This document shows positions 43,171 to 52,573 of a stretch of DNA of 64,000 bases, piece by piece. The notes under the pieces were generated by a model that worked only from the letters and a program-made list of their open reading frames with translations, had not been told where the DNA came from and did no database searches. The stretch is from the IMG/VR virus record IMGVR_UViG_3300024518_006178, positions 1 through 64,000 of that record; one strand, given 5' to 3'. The position numbers and the translations under genes were made by a program. The number at the start of each line of letters is the position of its first letter. Within the stretch, counting starts at the first letter, position 1. The stretch is from a virus.

Positions 43171-45087
43171 ATGAGTCGCGTATCCGAAATCCAGAAAGAG
43201 GGCCGGGAGGTAGTTGATCGCCTCACCGAGCGCCTTCGTCAGGATGCGGCTACGATTGACGTGTCCAATAACGACCCGTTATCGCAGGCTGTCCAGGCCA
43301 TAATAGCGCAGGTCACCGACCTCTCGAAGGCCACGGCCCTTCTTGGTGGTCTTATGGACGACTTTGGATCGGTTCCCCAGTTCGAGAAGAGCGTCAAAAA
43401 TCTCGCGAATCTCGCCGTGAGCTCGATACTCAACCCTGGGTCCGCGAATCGTCTGGCAACAATGCTGAAGAGCGGAGCAGCTGATTTTGCGGCATCCGCG
43501 CTTAGGGACTCCTCCCTGAGCTCTGATTTGGCGGCGGTGACCGGAAGGGCCTCGTTTGGTGACCTGGCAAGGCCGTCACGAGCAAGGGGTAGCAGCGTAT
43601 TGCACGGTGACGGCAGCACCGTGACGGAGGTCGAAAGGAAGAACTACGATCCGACCAGACAGGCGTTCAACACCGCCTTCGGCGTGGTCGGCATGTCGAT
43701 GGGCCTTGCGCCGGTAAATATCGTGGGAGGTATATCTGCCGGGGCGATAAGCTTTAACAACCTCCTGACGTTCGGCGTAGATAAGGTGGAAAGGGTCCTG
43801 GATATTCAGCGACGAGTCATCGACTTGATAGCAACCCTGCCCGCAGAGTTCTTTGAGTCGAAGTTCGTCGATAATGTTCGCCAGGCGGCAAACTTCTGCC
43901 GTGATGCCGACGTGTCGCTCACCCAGGTGAGGTCGCAATTGATCTCCCTCGGGGCGTTCCCCAGGTCGACCTTTAACAACGCTAAGGAATCGATCAGAAA
44001 GGCCGACCAGGCCCTGGCCGGGCCTCCGTCAGAGAGTTTTCCTCTTGCCGAGATATTCGCCCTATTGGACGAGATGGAGAAGGCTCTTGTAGATTTGGAG
44101 GTTTGGCTGGCTGACACGGAGAATCGAACAAAGGCCATACTGGATGGCCTCGTTCCGTTTCTTGCTGGCAGGGCGCTAGGCGCTTCCTTTGCTGGTCTCA
44201 TACAGCTTTCCCAGGATAATCTGCGGGGTCTCATAGAGAACATGGAGGCCGCCCTGAAGCGTCCTTCGAAGGCGATAATAAACCCTCTGCTGCCCATATG
44301 GCGACTACAGCTTCAGACTCTGAACAATACCATGTGCGGTTTGGGGGAGTTCATCGCCACCTACCTGGACGAGGATCCAGATGGCTTTATTGGCGAAATT
44401 ACGCTGGCCCAGGATGCTCTCAGGGCGCTGCCAGGATTCGAAGAGAGTATAAAGCTGTTCATTTCGTCGCAGAGAGCCTTTATCCGGACGACGAAGAAGA
44501 TACTTGATGTGAATACTGGCTTTGGGGCTTTGGCGGCCTTCGCCTCGCAGGGCATCGTATCTGCGACACAGAGCCTCAGCGACATTAACTCCATCAAGGA
44601 TGCGCTCGATCTTTTCCCTATTCCCGACGCCTTGGTGGTGGAAGCTACGGAAACTTTAGCTAAAATGTTAGAGCAGTTTGGCTTCGATAGGGCGGCAGGG
44701 GCATTCAGGACAGGCGATTTTGACTCGCTGTTCGCCATGAATGCGCTCACGGCCACCTTCAGCGGGGCGGCCCTAAGCAGGGTGACGGACTGGATAAACT
44801 GCATAGGGACCCTTCCGACGGCGCAGCAATCGGACAGTGAGTTGGCGGACAAGGTTCAGGAGGCCCTGTATCAGATTCGCCAGAAGGAGCAGCTGGCCGC
44901 TCAGACATTCAACCAGTGGAAGGTGAAGGCGGCCCAGAGGATCGACGAGGTGCAACTGCCGTTGGTGCAGAAGCTGGATGACGCCATCAACAGATTGACG
45001 AGCAACATGATAGGGACGCCGTGTGGCGAAGGGACTACAGCTAAAGTAGTTGGGTTCCTTGAACAAGTTGGGGGGCAAATTCTCTAA
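43171..45087 (+). CDS. Large helical baseplate-region protein
   Basis: 638 residues, mostly helical, no Cys cluster or catalytic motif. Located between the sigma-like gene and the gp25-like gene, so probably a baseplate or tail-tip component. No family recognised. Confidence 0.65.
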   Translation: MSRVSEIQKEGREVVDRLTERLRQDAATIDVSNNDPLSQAVQAIIAQVTDLSKATALLGGLMDDFGSVPQFEKSVKNLANLAVSSILNPGSANRLATMLKSGAADFAASALRDSSLSSDLAAVTGRASFGDLARPSRARGSSVLHGDGSTVTEVERKNYDPTRQAFNTAFGVVGMSMGLAPVNIVGGISAGAISFNNLLTFGVDKVERVLDIQRRVIDLIATLPAEFFESKFVDNVRQAANFCRDADVSLTQVRSQLISLGAFPRSTFNNAKESIRKADQALAGPPSESFPLAEIFALLDEMEKALVDLEVWLADTENRTKAILDGLVPFLAGRALGASFAGLIQLSQDNLRGLIENMEAALKRPSKAIINPLLPIWRLQLQTLNNTMCGLGEFIATYLDEDPDGFIGEITLAQDALRALPGFEESIKLFISSQRAFIRTTKKILDVNTGFGALAAFASQGIVSATQSLSDINSIKDALDLFPIPDALVVEATETLAKMLEQFGFDRAAGAFRTGDFDSLFAMNALTATFSGAALSRVTDWINCIGTLPTAQQSDSELADKVQEALYQIRQKEQLAAQTFNQWKVKAAQRIDEVQLPLVQKLDDAINRLTSNMIGTPCGEGTTAKVVGFLEQVGGQIL

Positions 45088-45512
45088 TGAGTGACGATGT
45101 TAGAGTAGTGGTGCCGAACGAGTTCAATTACTTGAAGCGCACGAGCACCAACAATCCGCAGCCCGCCAGGGGGATGGAAAAGCTCGTTCAGGAGGTGTCA
45201 AAAGCCATCCTGACCGAACCTGGCCGGGACATATTTGCCCCGGAGTACGGCATGGGGCTGAGGCAGATGATGCCCGTAGCTGCACGGAGCACCTCCGAAG
45301 AGGGCCTGCTCGGCGACGTTACTATCGGCCTGTCCAGGATCGAGTCAAGCATAAAGGCTCACCAGTCGACAGAGAAGAACGAACAGGAAGAGATGTTGCG
45401 CAGTCTGTCTCTTCTGGCTGTCAGGTTTGACCAGCAAAACCTGAAGTGGGAGATCTGGATACAGGTCGCCAATCAGGCGGGGCAGACAGCAACAGTCCCG
45501 ATGAATCCATAG
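45087..45512 (+). CDS. gp25-like baseplate wedge protein
   Basis: 141 residues, the normal size. The core KAILTEPGRDIFAPEYGMGL corresponds to the conserved L-x-T-x-x-G-E/D...P-x-x-G-x-x-L segment of T4 gp25 / phage W proteins. gp25 nucleates sheath and wedge assembly. Followed by a J-like gene, as is standard. Confidence 0.85.
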   Translation: MSDDVRVVVPNEFNYLKRTSTNNPQPARGMEKLVQEVSKAILTEPGRDIFAPEYGMGLRQMMPVAARSTSEEGLLGDVTIGLSRIESSIKAHQSTEKNEQEEMLRSLSLLAVRFDQQNLKWEIWIQVANQAGQTATVPMNP

Positions 45513-45522
45513 GGGTAAAAAA

Positions 45523-47979
45523 ATGGCACGTTTTGAGTTGCCGGTTCAAAATTTCCTGATCACGAAGCTTCGTGAGAACTTTCCCGATATTAATCTTCGG
45601 GAGGGGTCTGCGTTTCGTGACATGTTGGTCAAGCCAGCGACGCTGCTTTTCCAGCCCTTCCGGGATCAGGTTCAGATCTTGAAGCGGAACACCTCTATCA
45701 GCAACTTCTCGTTGATGCTTGACGATGAGTTCGATCAGCTAGTGTCCAACTTCTTTGTCGAGAGGAGAGAGGGGGACCTGGCGTCCGGCATCGTGCGCGC
45801 CTTCTACAATGTCGCTCAGGACTCGCTGATCAACACGACGACAGCTTTTTTCACAGAGGATGGGCGGATATACAATCCCACGAGTCCGGTTGCGGTCACC
45901 GCTGCGGAGATGGCGCTGAATATAGAGGGCAACCTCTTCTTCGTGGACATTGCCGTCCAGTCTTCTGAGACCGGGGCGAACAAAAATGCCGATATTGGAG
46001 AGGTCTCGTTTGTGTCTAGTGGCCCTGCGGGGATTGTCCAGGTTACGAACAGCAATCCGATCACGGCGGGCACCAACAGGGAAACCAATACCAGGCTCTA
46101 CTCGCGGACGAAAAGCTCTATCGCGGTCCGGGACCTTGTGACCAAGCGCGCCATCACGGCGGTTCTTTTGGAGACGTTCACCTCTATTCGCGAGCTGCGC
46201 GTCTTCGGGTTCGGCGATACCGAGATGGAGAGAGATATTTCCCCCGTTGCCATCACCGGGCAAGAGCAGGCCTCAGGCGTGGGTACGGGAGCTACGCCGC
46301 TGATCGTTGCTACCGATACGGACATGGACTCGACGGTTGCCTTGTACATATTCACCTCGGCGGCGGCAACGTTTCTTACGGATGGAATCAAGCGCGGCAT
46401 GAGGCTCGATGTGGTCGCAATTTTCGGGGCCGCTGGAACTATCATAGAAGAGGTTGTGGACGAGAACACCTTGAGAACGTCGCAGCCTGCTGGGTCTACC
46501 ATGTCAGGCCTGACGTACTCCGTTACCGACCTCTCAAATTCGGTATTCGAAGATCTGACGGCTGAATTCACTGAGCTTATGGAGGGGTCAGCCATAAGCC
46601 TTAGCGGCACGGCGTTCACGGTGCACCCGCTGCACGACACGATTGTTTCGGAGTTTTTGAGCCCGACTCGACTGAAGCTGGGTGTGGGCTATCCGGAGGA
46701 CGTGACCACGCCCGAGTTGGACTACACCATAACTTCCGTGGCCAACATAGAAAATATCCACACCGGTGGCAAGGTCGACGTGTATTTGGACACAAACAGC
46801 TTGGCCGAGAGCGACATTCTTGTCCAGGTACCGGCAGACCTGAAGGTCTGGGTCAACCGTATCGTTCAGGATGGCGAGGTCGTTCTGGGGGAGTCGACGC
46901 TCACAACGGAGATCTATGACTTCCTGGCCAATGGGGTCACGCTGGACGATCAGCTTGAGCTTCTAGAGGGCCCGAACGTGGGCGTGTATGACATTGACAC
47001 TGTGGGTCAGTTTGAGCTGGATGTTGACATTCCGGGCGGTTGGCCCAGGGATGAGAAGGGCACGAGGTTCAGGATAATCCGGTCCTTCTACATTGATGGG
47101 GAGCCGTTTAATGTCCCCGTCATCAACGGAGTGTCAGGCGTGCAGCTTGACCCCGGAGACCTGTCAGAGCTGGCCGACCTGGGGGTCGGAGGGATTGTGG
47201 GGGGCACCGTGCTCGTCGGGGTGAACGGCCAGGGGGCCATAACCTCGAACATATTGGAAGACAACACCGTAGATTTCGTGGCCCTTGGCGTCGAAGAGGG
47301 ATTCCGACTCGTCATGCCAGATCCTCTCTTGGAGCTTGGCGGCAACACGCTGGGGACGATAATCGAGGTAATCGACTCGAATAACATAAGGGTCGAACCG
47401 GCTACGGGCACGGGCACCTGGTCGTGGACCATCTCGTTCAATACTCAGGCGTATGAGATCCTGGATCCTCCGCCCAATGACTTCACTCTGGTAAGCGTGG
47501 ACCCCGACACCAGGTTCTCTCCGCTACAGGACACATATTTCCTGTTCGACTCCCAGTGGGTGGGCAGCTATGTGAAGATCACGTATGCTGCGGACGCGAC
47601 AGTCCTGTCGTCTCAGGATTTTGCGGATAGCGACGACGAAAGAGTTGTCGCTGCCGACATACTGATAAAGCGCGCATGGCCCGCTTTTGTTGACATTGCC
47701 ATGGAATACCGAGGATCCATCGAAGAGGTGGACCTCGAAGCGATCCTGGCCGACTTCATAAACTCGACCGATTTTGATGACGGTCTGGAGAAGTCCGACA
47801 TAATCGCCTATCTCTACTCCTTTAACGTGAATTTCGCCACGACGAACTTCACGTGGAGCGCCACGGTGCTCACCAACGAGGATGCGAGCATATTTGTGAC
47901 GGATAGCAACGTCCTGGAGATTCCACGCCTGGCGCACTTCATCGCCAGGAACATCGAGCTCACGAAGACCGGAGAATAG
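45523..47979 (+). CDS. Baseplate J-like / gp6-like wedge protein
   Basis: 818 residues. The N-terminus (REGSAFRDMLVKPATLLFQP) and the region GAN.NADIGEV...PAGIVQVTN-SNPITAGTNRETNTRLYSR match the baseplate J/gp47 signature (GxxGN ... I..V.N...GG.D.E.d...R). It is longer than P2 gpJ because of beta insertions in the middle. Forms the wedge ring with gp25. Confidence 0.85.
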   Translation: MARFELPVQNFLITKLRENFPDINLREGSAFRDMLVKPATLLFQPFRDQVQILKRNTSISNFSLMLDDEFDQLVSNFFVERREGDLASGIVRAFYNVAQDSLINTTTAFFTEDGRIYNPTSPVAVTAAEMALNIEGNLFFVDIAVQSSETGANKNADIGEVSFVSSGPAGIVQVTNSNPITAGTNRETNTRLYSRTKSSIAVRDLVTKRAITAVLLETFTSIRELRVFGFGDTEMERDISPVAITGQEQASGVGTGATPLIVATDTDMDSTVALYIFTSAAATFLTDGIKRGMRLDVVAIFGAAGTIIEEVVDENTLRTSQPAGSTMSGLTYSVTDLSNSVFEDLTAEFTELMEGSAISLSGTAFTVHPLHDTIVSEFLSPTRLKLGVGYPEDVTTPELDYTITSVANIENIHTGGKVDVYLDTNSLAESDILVQVPADLKVWVNRIVQDGEVVLGESTLTTEIYDFLANGVTLDDQLELLEGPNVGVYDIDTVGQFELDVDIPGGWPRDEKGTRFRIIRSFYIDGEPFNVPVINGVSGVQLDPGDLSELADLGVGGIVGGTVLVGVNGQGAITSNILEDNTVDFVALGVEEGFRLVMPDPLLELGGNTLGTIIEVIDSNNIRVEPATGTGTWSWTISFNTQAYEILDPPPNDFTLVSVDPDTRFSPLQDTYFLFDSQWVGSYVKITYAADATVLSSQDFADSDDERVVAADILIKRAWPAFVDIAMEYRGSIEEVDLEAILADFINSTDFDDGLEKSDIIAYLYSFNVNFATTNFTWSATVLTNEDASIFVTDSNVLEIPRLAHFIARNIELTKTGE

Positions 47980-47981
47980 GC

Positions 47982-49019
47982 ATGGCGATTAGAAACCTCG
48001 TAGTCAACTACCCCACATCCACGACGAAGGGGGTCGTCCTGACGAACCTCATGGAGGCGCTTACCAGCACGGGAGCCTTCTCGGGTGCGGGTGCGGGCAT
48101 GACGCTGGTGGAGGACAGCATTACGGGCGATGACTTCTTTGTCGTCCAGGCGGACCAGCCGACCGAGCCGCTCAGCCGGATGATATTGAAGGTTGAGTAT
48201 GTGTTTGCTTCGGCGGTGGACTGGATTTGGGTCACCCCATACGAAATCTGGACTCCCGGTGCTCCGGGAGTCGGCACGAATTCTGTGAACTTTGTGGATC
48301 CGGCCCTCTCGCCCACCACCTCCCCTGATCGTCGCTCCCATCGTATCGACTTTACGAATGGCGGAAACTTCTACCTCGACTGTGACGATACGACAGGTCT
48401 GTACCTCGGAGTTCACTCTGAGTACAACCTCGCAGTCCCGGTCCAGAACACAGTGGGGCACAAGATTTGTGTTTGCAGCAACCAGAAATCATCGTTGTCA
48501 GGGAATCTGGGCGTCAACTATGGCGTGATTGGCGCGTCGCAGAACACCACCGGGACCTATTTCATGAACGTCCTTAATGCGGCCAACACCTTATTTTGGG
48601 TGCCGCCTGTGAATCATTTGGGTTTCGCGTCAAATGGTGGGTCGGCACTCTCTACCAGTACCGAGCGCGCCGCCTACATCTGCTCGCCTCCGTTTGCGAA
48701 CGGAATAATATCGGGGAATAGGCAGACGCTTACCGGGCGTGGAGGCGTTGAGATTACCTTCGACACGTACAACGACGGCGAGCTTCTTTGGCCCATGCAC
48801 ATTATGAATGTCGGACCCCGGCACACGACGCCTGGGCCTGTCGGTATGGCCTACGGCTATCGCGGCATTGCCCACGGCCTATTTGGTTATGGTGTCGGTG
48901 CCCTGGTCGGATGGCGCAGCACGGTCATAGACGACGACACATCAAGGAAGTTCTTCGTGTACTCTGGGGACGGATCCAGCGGCGTAGAGGCACCGAAATT
49001 CTGCCTAGAGAAGGTGTAG
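47982..49019 (+). CDS. Tail fibre or baseplate appendage protein
   Basis: 345 residues, beta-rich, Gly/Asn/Thr-rich. Located just after the baseplate J-like gene, where tail-tip appendages are normal. No catalytic motif seen. Starts 2 nt after the previous stop. Confidence 0.6.
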   Translation: MAIRNLVVNYPTSTTKGVVLTNLMEALTSTGAFSGAGAGMTLVEDSITGDDFFVVQADQPTEPLSRMILKVEYVFASAVDWIWVTPYEIWTPGAPGVGTNSVNFVDPALSPTTSPDRRSHRIDFTNGGNFYLDCDDTTGLYLGVHSEYNLAVPVQNTVGHKICVCSNQKSSLSGNLGVNYGVIGASQNTTGTYFMNVLNAANTLFWVPPVNHLGFASNGGSALSTSTERAAYICSPPFANGIISGNRQTLTGRGGVEITFDTYNDGELLWPMHIMNVGPRHTTPGPVGMAYGYRGIAHGLFGYGVGALVGWRSTVIDDDTSRKFFVYSGDGSSGVEAPKFCLEKV

Positions 49020-49022
49020 ATA

Positions 49023-49523
49023 ATGGCTGACGATCAAGCTAACAACGCTTATGCGGCCTGGTCGGCGACAGTCGACAACAACATCATCGGGCTGTTTACG
49101 GGGACGACGACGCTTACGCCGGTCGACGACCTGCCGTCGGGCATACTGGAAGATGCGATTCCGCAGGGCCTCATTGCGCCTTATCGGGACGCAGTTCTGG
49201 GCACAATTTGGGAGACCGGGGATAGCGAGCCTCCGGAATTCATAGATCCAGACCCGCAGATCTTGTCGAAGGTGGTTGACGAAGATGGTAGAGCAAGATT
49301 TGTGGGCGAGGCTGGGCCTACCGATGCGCCCTATGTTACGATAAGATGGGAAGTAGACATGCAGCCCAGCATCAGAATATGCCTTCTAGAGAAGGTCAAC
49401 GAGCTGATGCCGTTGCGCGAAACGATAGACGACACGATTCAGCTGCCGACAACGCTTAGCTTGAAGGATGGGGTCGTACGCCTCACGGTGATTCCGCAAA
49501 CAGATCTCCTAACGGTGACCTAA
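49023..49523 (+). CDS. Hypothetical tail protein
   Basis: 166 residues, acidic, Asp/Pro/Leu-rich. Sits between fibre genes; coupled to the next gene by TAATG. No family recognised. Confidence 0.65.
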   Translation: MADDQANNAYAAWSATVDNNIIGLFTGTTTLTPVDDLPSGILEDAIPQGLIAPYRDAVLGTIWETGDSEPPEFIDPDPQILSKVVDEDGRARFVGEAGPTDAPYVTIRWEVDMQPSIRICLLEKVNELMPLRETIDDTIQLPTTLSLKDGVVRLTVIPQTDLLTVT

Positions 49524-52015
49524 TGTCACAAAAGTTCATAAGTCCAGGTCTTCCGCTTACGGATCCGAACTGGAACAACATCGCGCCGACCAGCACGCAG
49601 TTCCCTATTGTTGTTCCGGATCCTCGCGGGGAGCCCAGCATCATAGCGAGCGGAGAGGGCGGTCCGTGTCCCGTATATACGACCAGCTGCGGCATCACGA
49701 CGCTGAAGTTGGATTCCGAGCAAATATTCAAGGTCCTGTCAAATTTCTGGGACTTTTACACCCAACGATGTTTCCTGGCCAAGTTCTGGGAGGGGCTAGG
49801 ACAAGTCCTGGACAACGAATATATCCAGGTGTTTCAGATCGGCACGTCTCGATCCGTGAATACTGTGCCCACAGAGTGGCACTACCAGTGGATACGGCTC
49901 GACGCAACCTTCGTTGATCTCGAAGGGGTTGGGGCAATACACGATCATTTCTTCGTGGAGTTCACGGCCACTGGCGGCGAAACCACGGTAGATATTCCCC
50001 TGGCGGTGGCTCCGCAGAGGATATACGTCTACCTGAATGGCGTGCTGCTGTCCGACTCCGCGATTATGGGCGCATCGATAAACTGGGAATATGATGCGGG
50101 GAACAAGCAGATACTATTCTATGATCCGCTTGTCCTTGACGACCATGTGTTTGTTTCGTGGCTCGAAGAGAGCGACGTGCTTACAAATCCTCACGAGCAC
50201 TACATTTTCTTCGAGCAGCCTGGCCTAGCAAAGAGCGTCTGGACTGATGCCGTCGGAGATGCGTTCGATCCGGACCTACGGAGTTCGTATGAGTCAGGGT
50301 CTGCGGACAATCCAATCAATGTGTATGCGAACGGCGTTAGGCAGGAAAGGACCGCGAACTATACGGAAGATAGCGACACGTCGCTAACCCTGCTGGATAC
50401 GATCACGACCCCGGAAACGATTGCGCTCCACTGGCGCAATGCGTTCCCGGAGGCCGTCCCCCATAGCCACGACACCTTTTCTCTTCTGGTGTCAAGCCCG
50501 CAGCTCGCCGTGGAGCTGCCGTTCAATCTGGACGCAGGCGAGGCCAAGGAGCGCGTATCGGTAAATGGCGTATTGCAGATCAGGGGCATCGATTACTCTC
50601 TACAGGCCATAAACACGCTATATTTCAATGGCGACACTCTTGTCGCCAACGACATTGTAGTCGTGGAGAGCTGGGCGGACCCAAGAGGGTTTGCGTACAA
50701 GATCGATAACTCCATCATAAGGATGCCCTTCCTTCAGAATGGCATTGACGAAACGGCCATCAATGGCCCCGACCTCTGCTTCAGGGAGGGCGTCGAGTAT
50801 ATAGTCGAGAACGTGCCGGATCCTGAGACGGGCGTTCAGATCAGGGTCGTTCGCATCAATCAAGCCTTGGATCTCGATGATACAGAGTGGTGGATCCCCG
50901 ATCTCTATGTCAATGAGATGGTCATCGAGAAGAACTTCGGTGATCCCGTGGGCTTCATTCTGGAGAATGGCGAATTCTACAAGCTGGCAACCCGGGCGTT
51001 TTGGCATGCCCTGTGGAATGGTGCGGACATAGCCATTGTCGAGAACACGCTCAAGGCCCTGTCGAACCTCCCCTTCACAGCAGAGGGCGGGCGCGTCACG
51101 GTTGTGCGCGACAATGGCGACGACACGTTCCTCTTGCGTCTGGATAATGGTGAGGAGTTCACCGTGCCCGTGGGGTTCCTCCCCGTCTACGAGGTGAACG
51201 ACATAGTTCCGCCATTCTCTGGGCTGTCTGATGGCGTAAAGGTCTACGATAGCTTCAACTATCCTGGATGGCCGAACCTAGTAGACGACATTATTGAGAC
51301 GCTGAATAAGTTTTCAGTCAACGGCCCCATATCGGGCTGGTGGGATGATGGTGGAGAGCTTGACGACGGAGGCAATTTCGACGAGTGGCCAGAGGCGACA
51401 GAGGAGGAGATCTCTGACCTGGTCGAGGCCATGAAGCCGCATCTCTTTGTTGTGGAGTTCAACGACCTTGTCTTTGCGATAGATAACCCCTCGATACCGG
51501 GCGACACGTTCTCGGCTCGCGTCGAGAATTACCTGGCCAGCATAGAGTCGCTCCTGGAGCAGCTCAAGCCCGCGTATACGAACTACGTGATAATCGTCAA
51601 ACTGACAGGCGAGGAGTTCGAGGAGGACTACTTTGCTCAGTTCCCGGCGACAGACGAGCTTGACCTTGATCCCAGCATGGCTGGCACGACAGAATCGTGG
51701 GACAACTTCGATGACGGCGGGTTCTTCGACACGAACTTCGGCGGGGTGTTCCAGACGGCGGCCACCGGAATTGACCCGGACATTAGTCTCCCGGCAGAGC
51801 TGTCGTACAACGTCGGGTTCAGTGAGATTGTGGTGTATGTCGACGGCGTGCTCCAGGTCATAACCGTTGGGTTCAACGAGATCGACAACGTGACCGTCGA
51901 AGTCGTCGGCACGTTCTCGGGTGGCGAAGTCATCGAGATCTACAGAGACGACACGGGCGAGATCCCGTACGACCACCGTGGTCCCTCAGAGGAGGTGACT
52001 ATTGTTTTGTCGTGA
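49523..52015 (+). CDS. Large tail fibre protein with repeated NGV/DGV modules
   Basis: 830 residues. Four beta modules start with a similar strand-turn: VYLNGVLLSD (about 169), VYANGVRQE (about 267), VSVNGVLQI (about 347) and VYVDGVLQV (about 772). This is usual in phage fibre and baseplate appendages. Probably a fibre shaft or adaptor. Confidence 0.7.
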   Translation: MSQKFISPGLPLTDPNWNNIAPTSTQFPIVVPDPRGEPSIIASGEGGPCPVYTTSCGITTLKLDSEQIFKVLSNFWDFYTQRCFLAKFWEGLGQVLDNEYIQVFQIGTSRSVNTVPTEWHYQWIRLDATFVDLEGVGAIHDHFFVEFTATGGETTVDIPLAVAPQRIYVYLNGVLLSDSAIMGASINWEYDAGNKQILFYDPLVLDDHVFVSWLEESDVLTNPHEHYIFFEQPGLAKSVWTDAVGDAFDPDLRSSYESGSADNPINVYANGVRQERTANYTEDSDTSLTLLDTITTPETIALHWRNAFPEAVPHSHDTFSLLVSSPQLAVELPFNLDAGEAKERVSVNGVLQIRGIDYSLQAINTLYFNGDTLVANDIVVVESWADPRGFAYKIDNSIIRMPFLQNGIDETAINGPDLCFREGVEYIVENVPDPETGVQIRVVRINQALDLDDTEWWIPDLYVNEMVIEKNFGDPVGFILENGEFYKLATRAFWHALWNGADIAIVENTLKALSNLPFTAEGGRVTVVRDNGDDTFLLRLDNGEEFTVPVGFLPVYEVNDIVPPFSGLSDGVKVYDSFNYPGWPNLVDDIIETLNKFSVNGPISGWWDDGGELDDGGNFDEWPEATEEEISDLVEAMKPHLFVVEFNDLVFAIDNPSIPGDTFSARVENYLASIESLLEQLKPAYTNYVIIVKLTGEEFEEDYFAQFPATDELDLDPSMAGTTESWDNFDDGGFFDTNFGGVFQTAATGIDPDISLPAELSYNVGFSEIVVYVDGVLQVITVGFNEIDNVTVEVVGTFSGGEVIEIYRDDTGEIPYDHRGPSEEVTIVLS

Positions 52016-52021
52016 GTTACA

Positions 52022-52035
52022 AATGTATATACATT
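52022..52035. promoter_or_regulatory. Perfect 14-bp palindrome at the fibre promoter
   Basis: AATGTATATACATT overlaps the -35 of the promoter at 52034. Its TGTATATACA differs in one base from TGTAGATACA of the dyad at the RHH promoter (33395-33404). Confidence 0.65.
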
Positions 52036-52062
52036 GCCAGCGAACACCATGGCGGCTATAAT
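52034..52062 (+). promoter_or_regulatory. Sigma70-like promoter inside the structural block
   Basis: TTGCCA (52034-52039), a 17-bp spacer and a perfect TATAAT (52057-52062) precede the 158-residue gene by about 20 bp. It allows the distal fibre/lysis genes to be expressed separately. Confidence 0.82.
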
Positions 52063-52083
52063 TGAGCCCCAAGGAGAAGAGAT

Positions 52084-52560
52084 ATGAAGCGACTGGATGA
52101 AAAATTTACGGGCCCCTCCGGCGAGGTGCTAATCGAGGGGTTCGGCCCTGACGGTGGGCGAGTTCTCGTGCGCAAGGCCAACTTGATCGTGGATCGCGGC
52201 AGAGAGCTCATGGCTGATTACTACGGAGGCATATTCTCCGACCCGATTGCCCAGATCGCTCTGGGCGACAATGGGGATCCGGGCAACACGCCTCCGCCCC
52301 CGGCTGTAGGGGATACTGCGCTCGGAGGCGAGATTGTTGGAGGCCGCAAGCCGCTTGGGTCCACCACTAGACCCACCCTGCTCAGGACCGAGTTCCAGGT
52401 GACGTATGGCACAACGGAGGCCAACACCACGATGAACGAGGCGGGGCTTTTCGCTGGAGCCATCGCCCCCGCGCCCATTATGGTGGCGCGTGTGGTTTTT
52501 GCACCGTTCACAAAGACAATCGCGCTCACGCTGACGATCACGTGGAAGATAACGTTCTAG
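52084..52560 (+). CDS. Tail fibre-associated protein
   Basis: 158 residues with NLIVDRGRELMADYYGG, ALGD.GD, and a TMNEAGLFAG...MVARVVF.PFTKT pattern seen in tail-fibre and collar-type phage proteins whose region after the N-terminus is beta-rich. First gene after the internal promoter; SD AAGGAGA. Confidence 0.65.
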   Translation: MKRLDEKFTGPSGEVLIEGFGPDGGRVLVRKANLIVDRGRELMADYYGGIFSDPIAQIALGDNGDPGNTPPPPAVGDTALGGEIVGGRKPLGSTTRPTLLRTEFQVTYGTTEANTTMNEAGLFAGAIAPAPIMVARVVFAPFTKTIALTLTITWKITF

Positions 52561-52573
52561 TAGGGACCCTATA

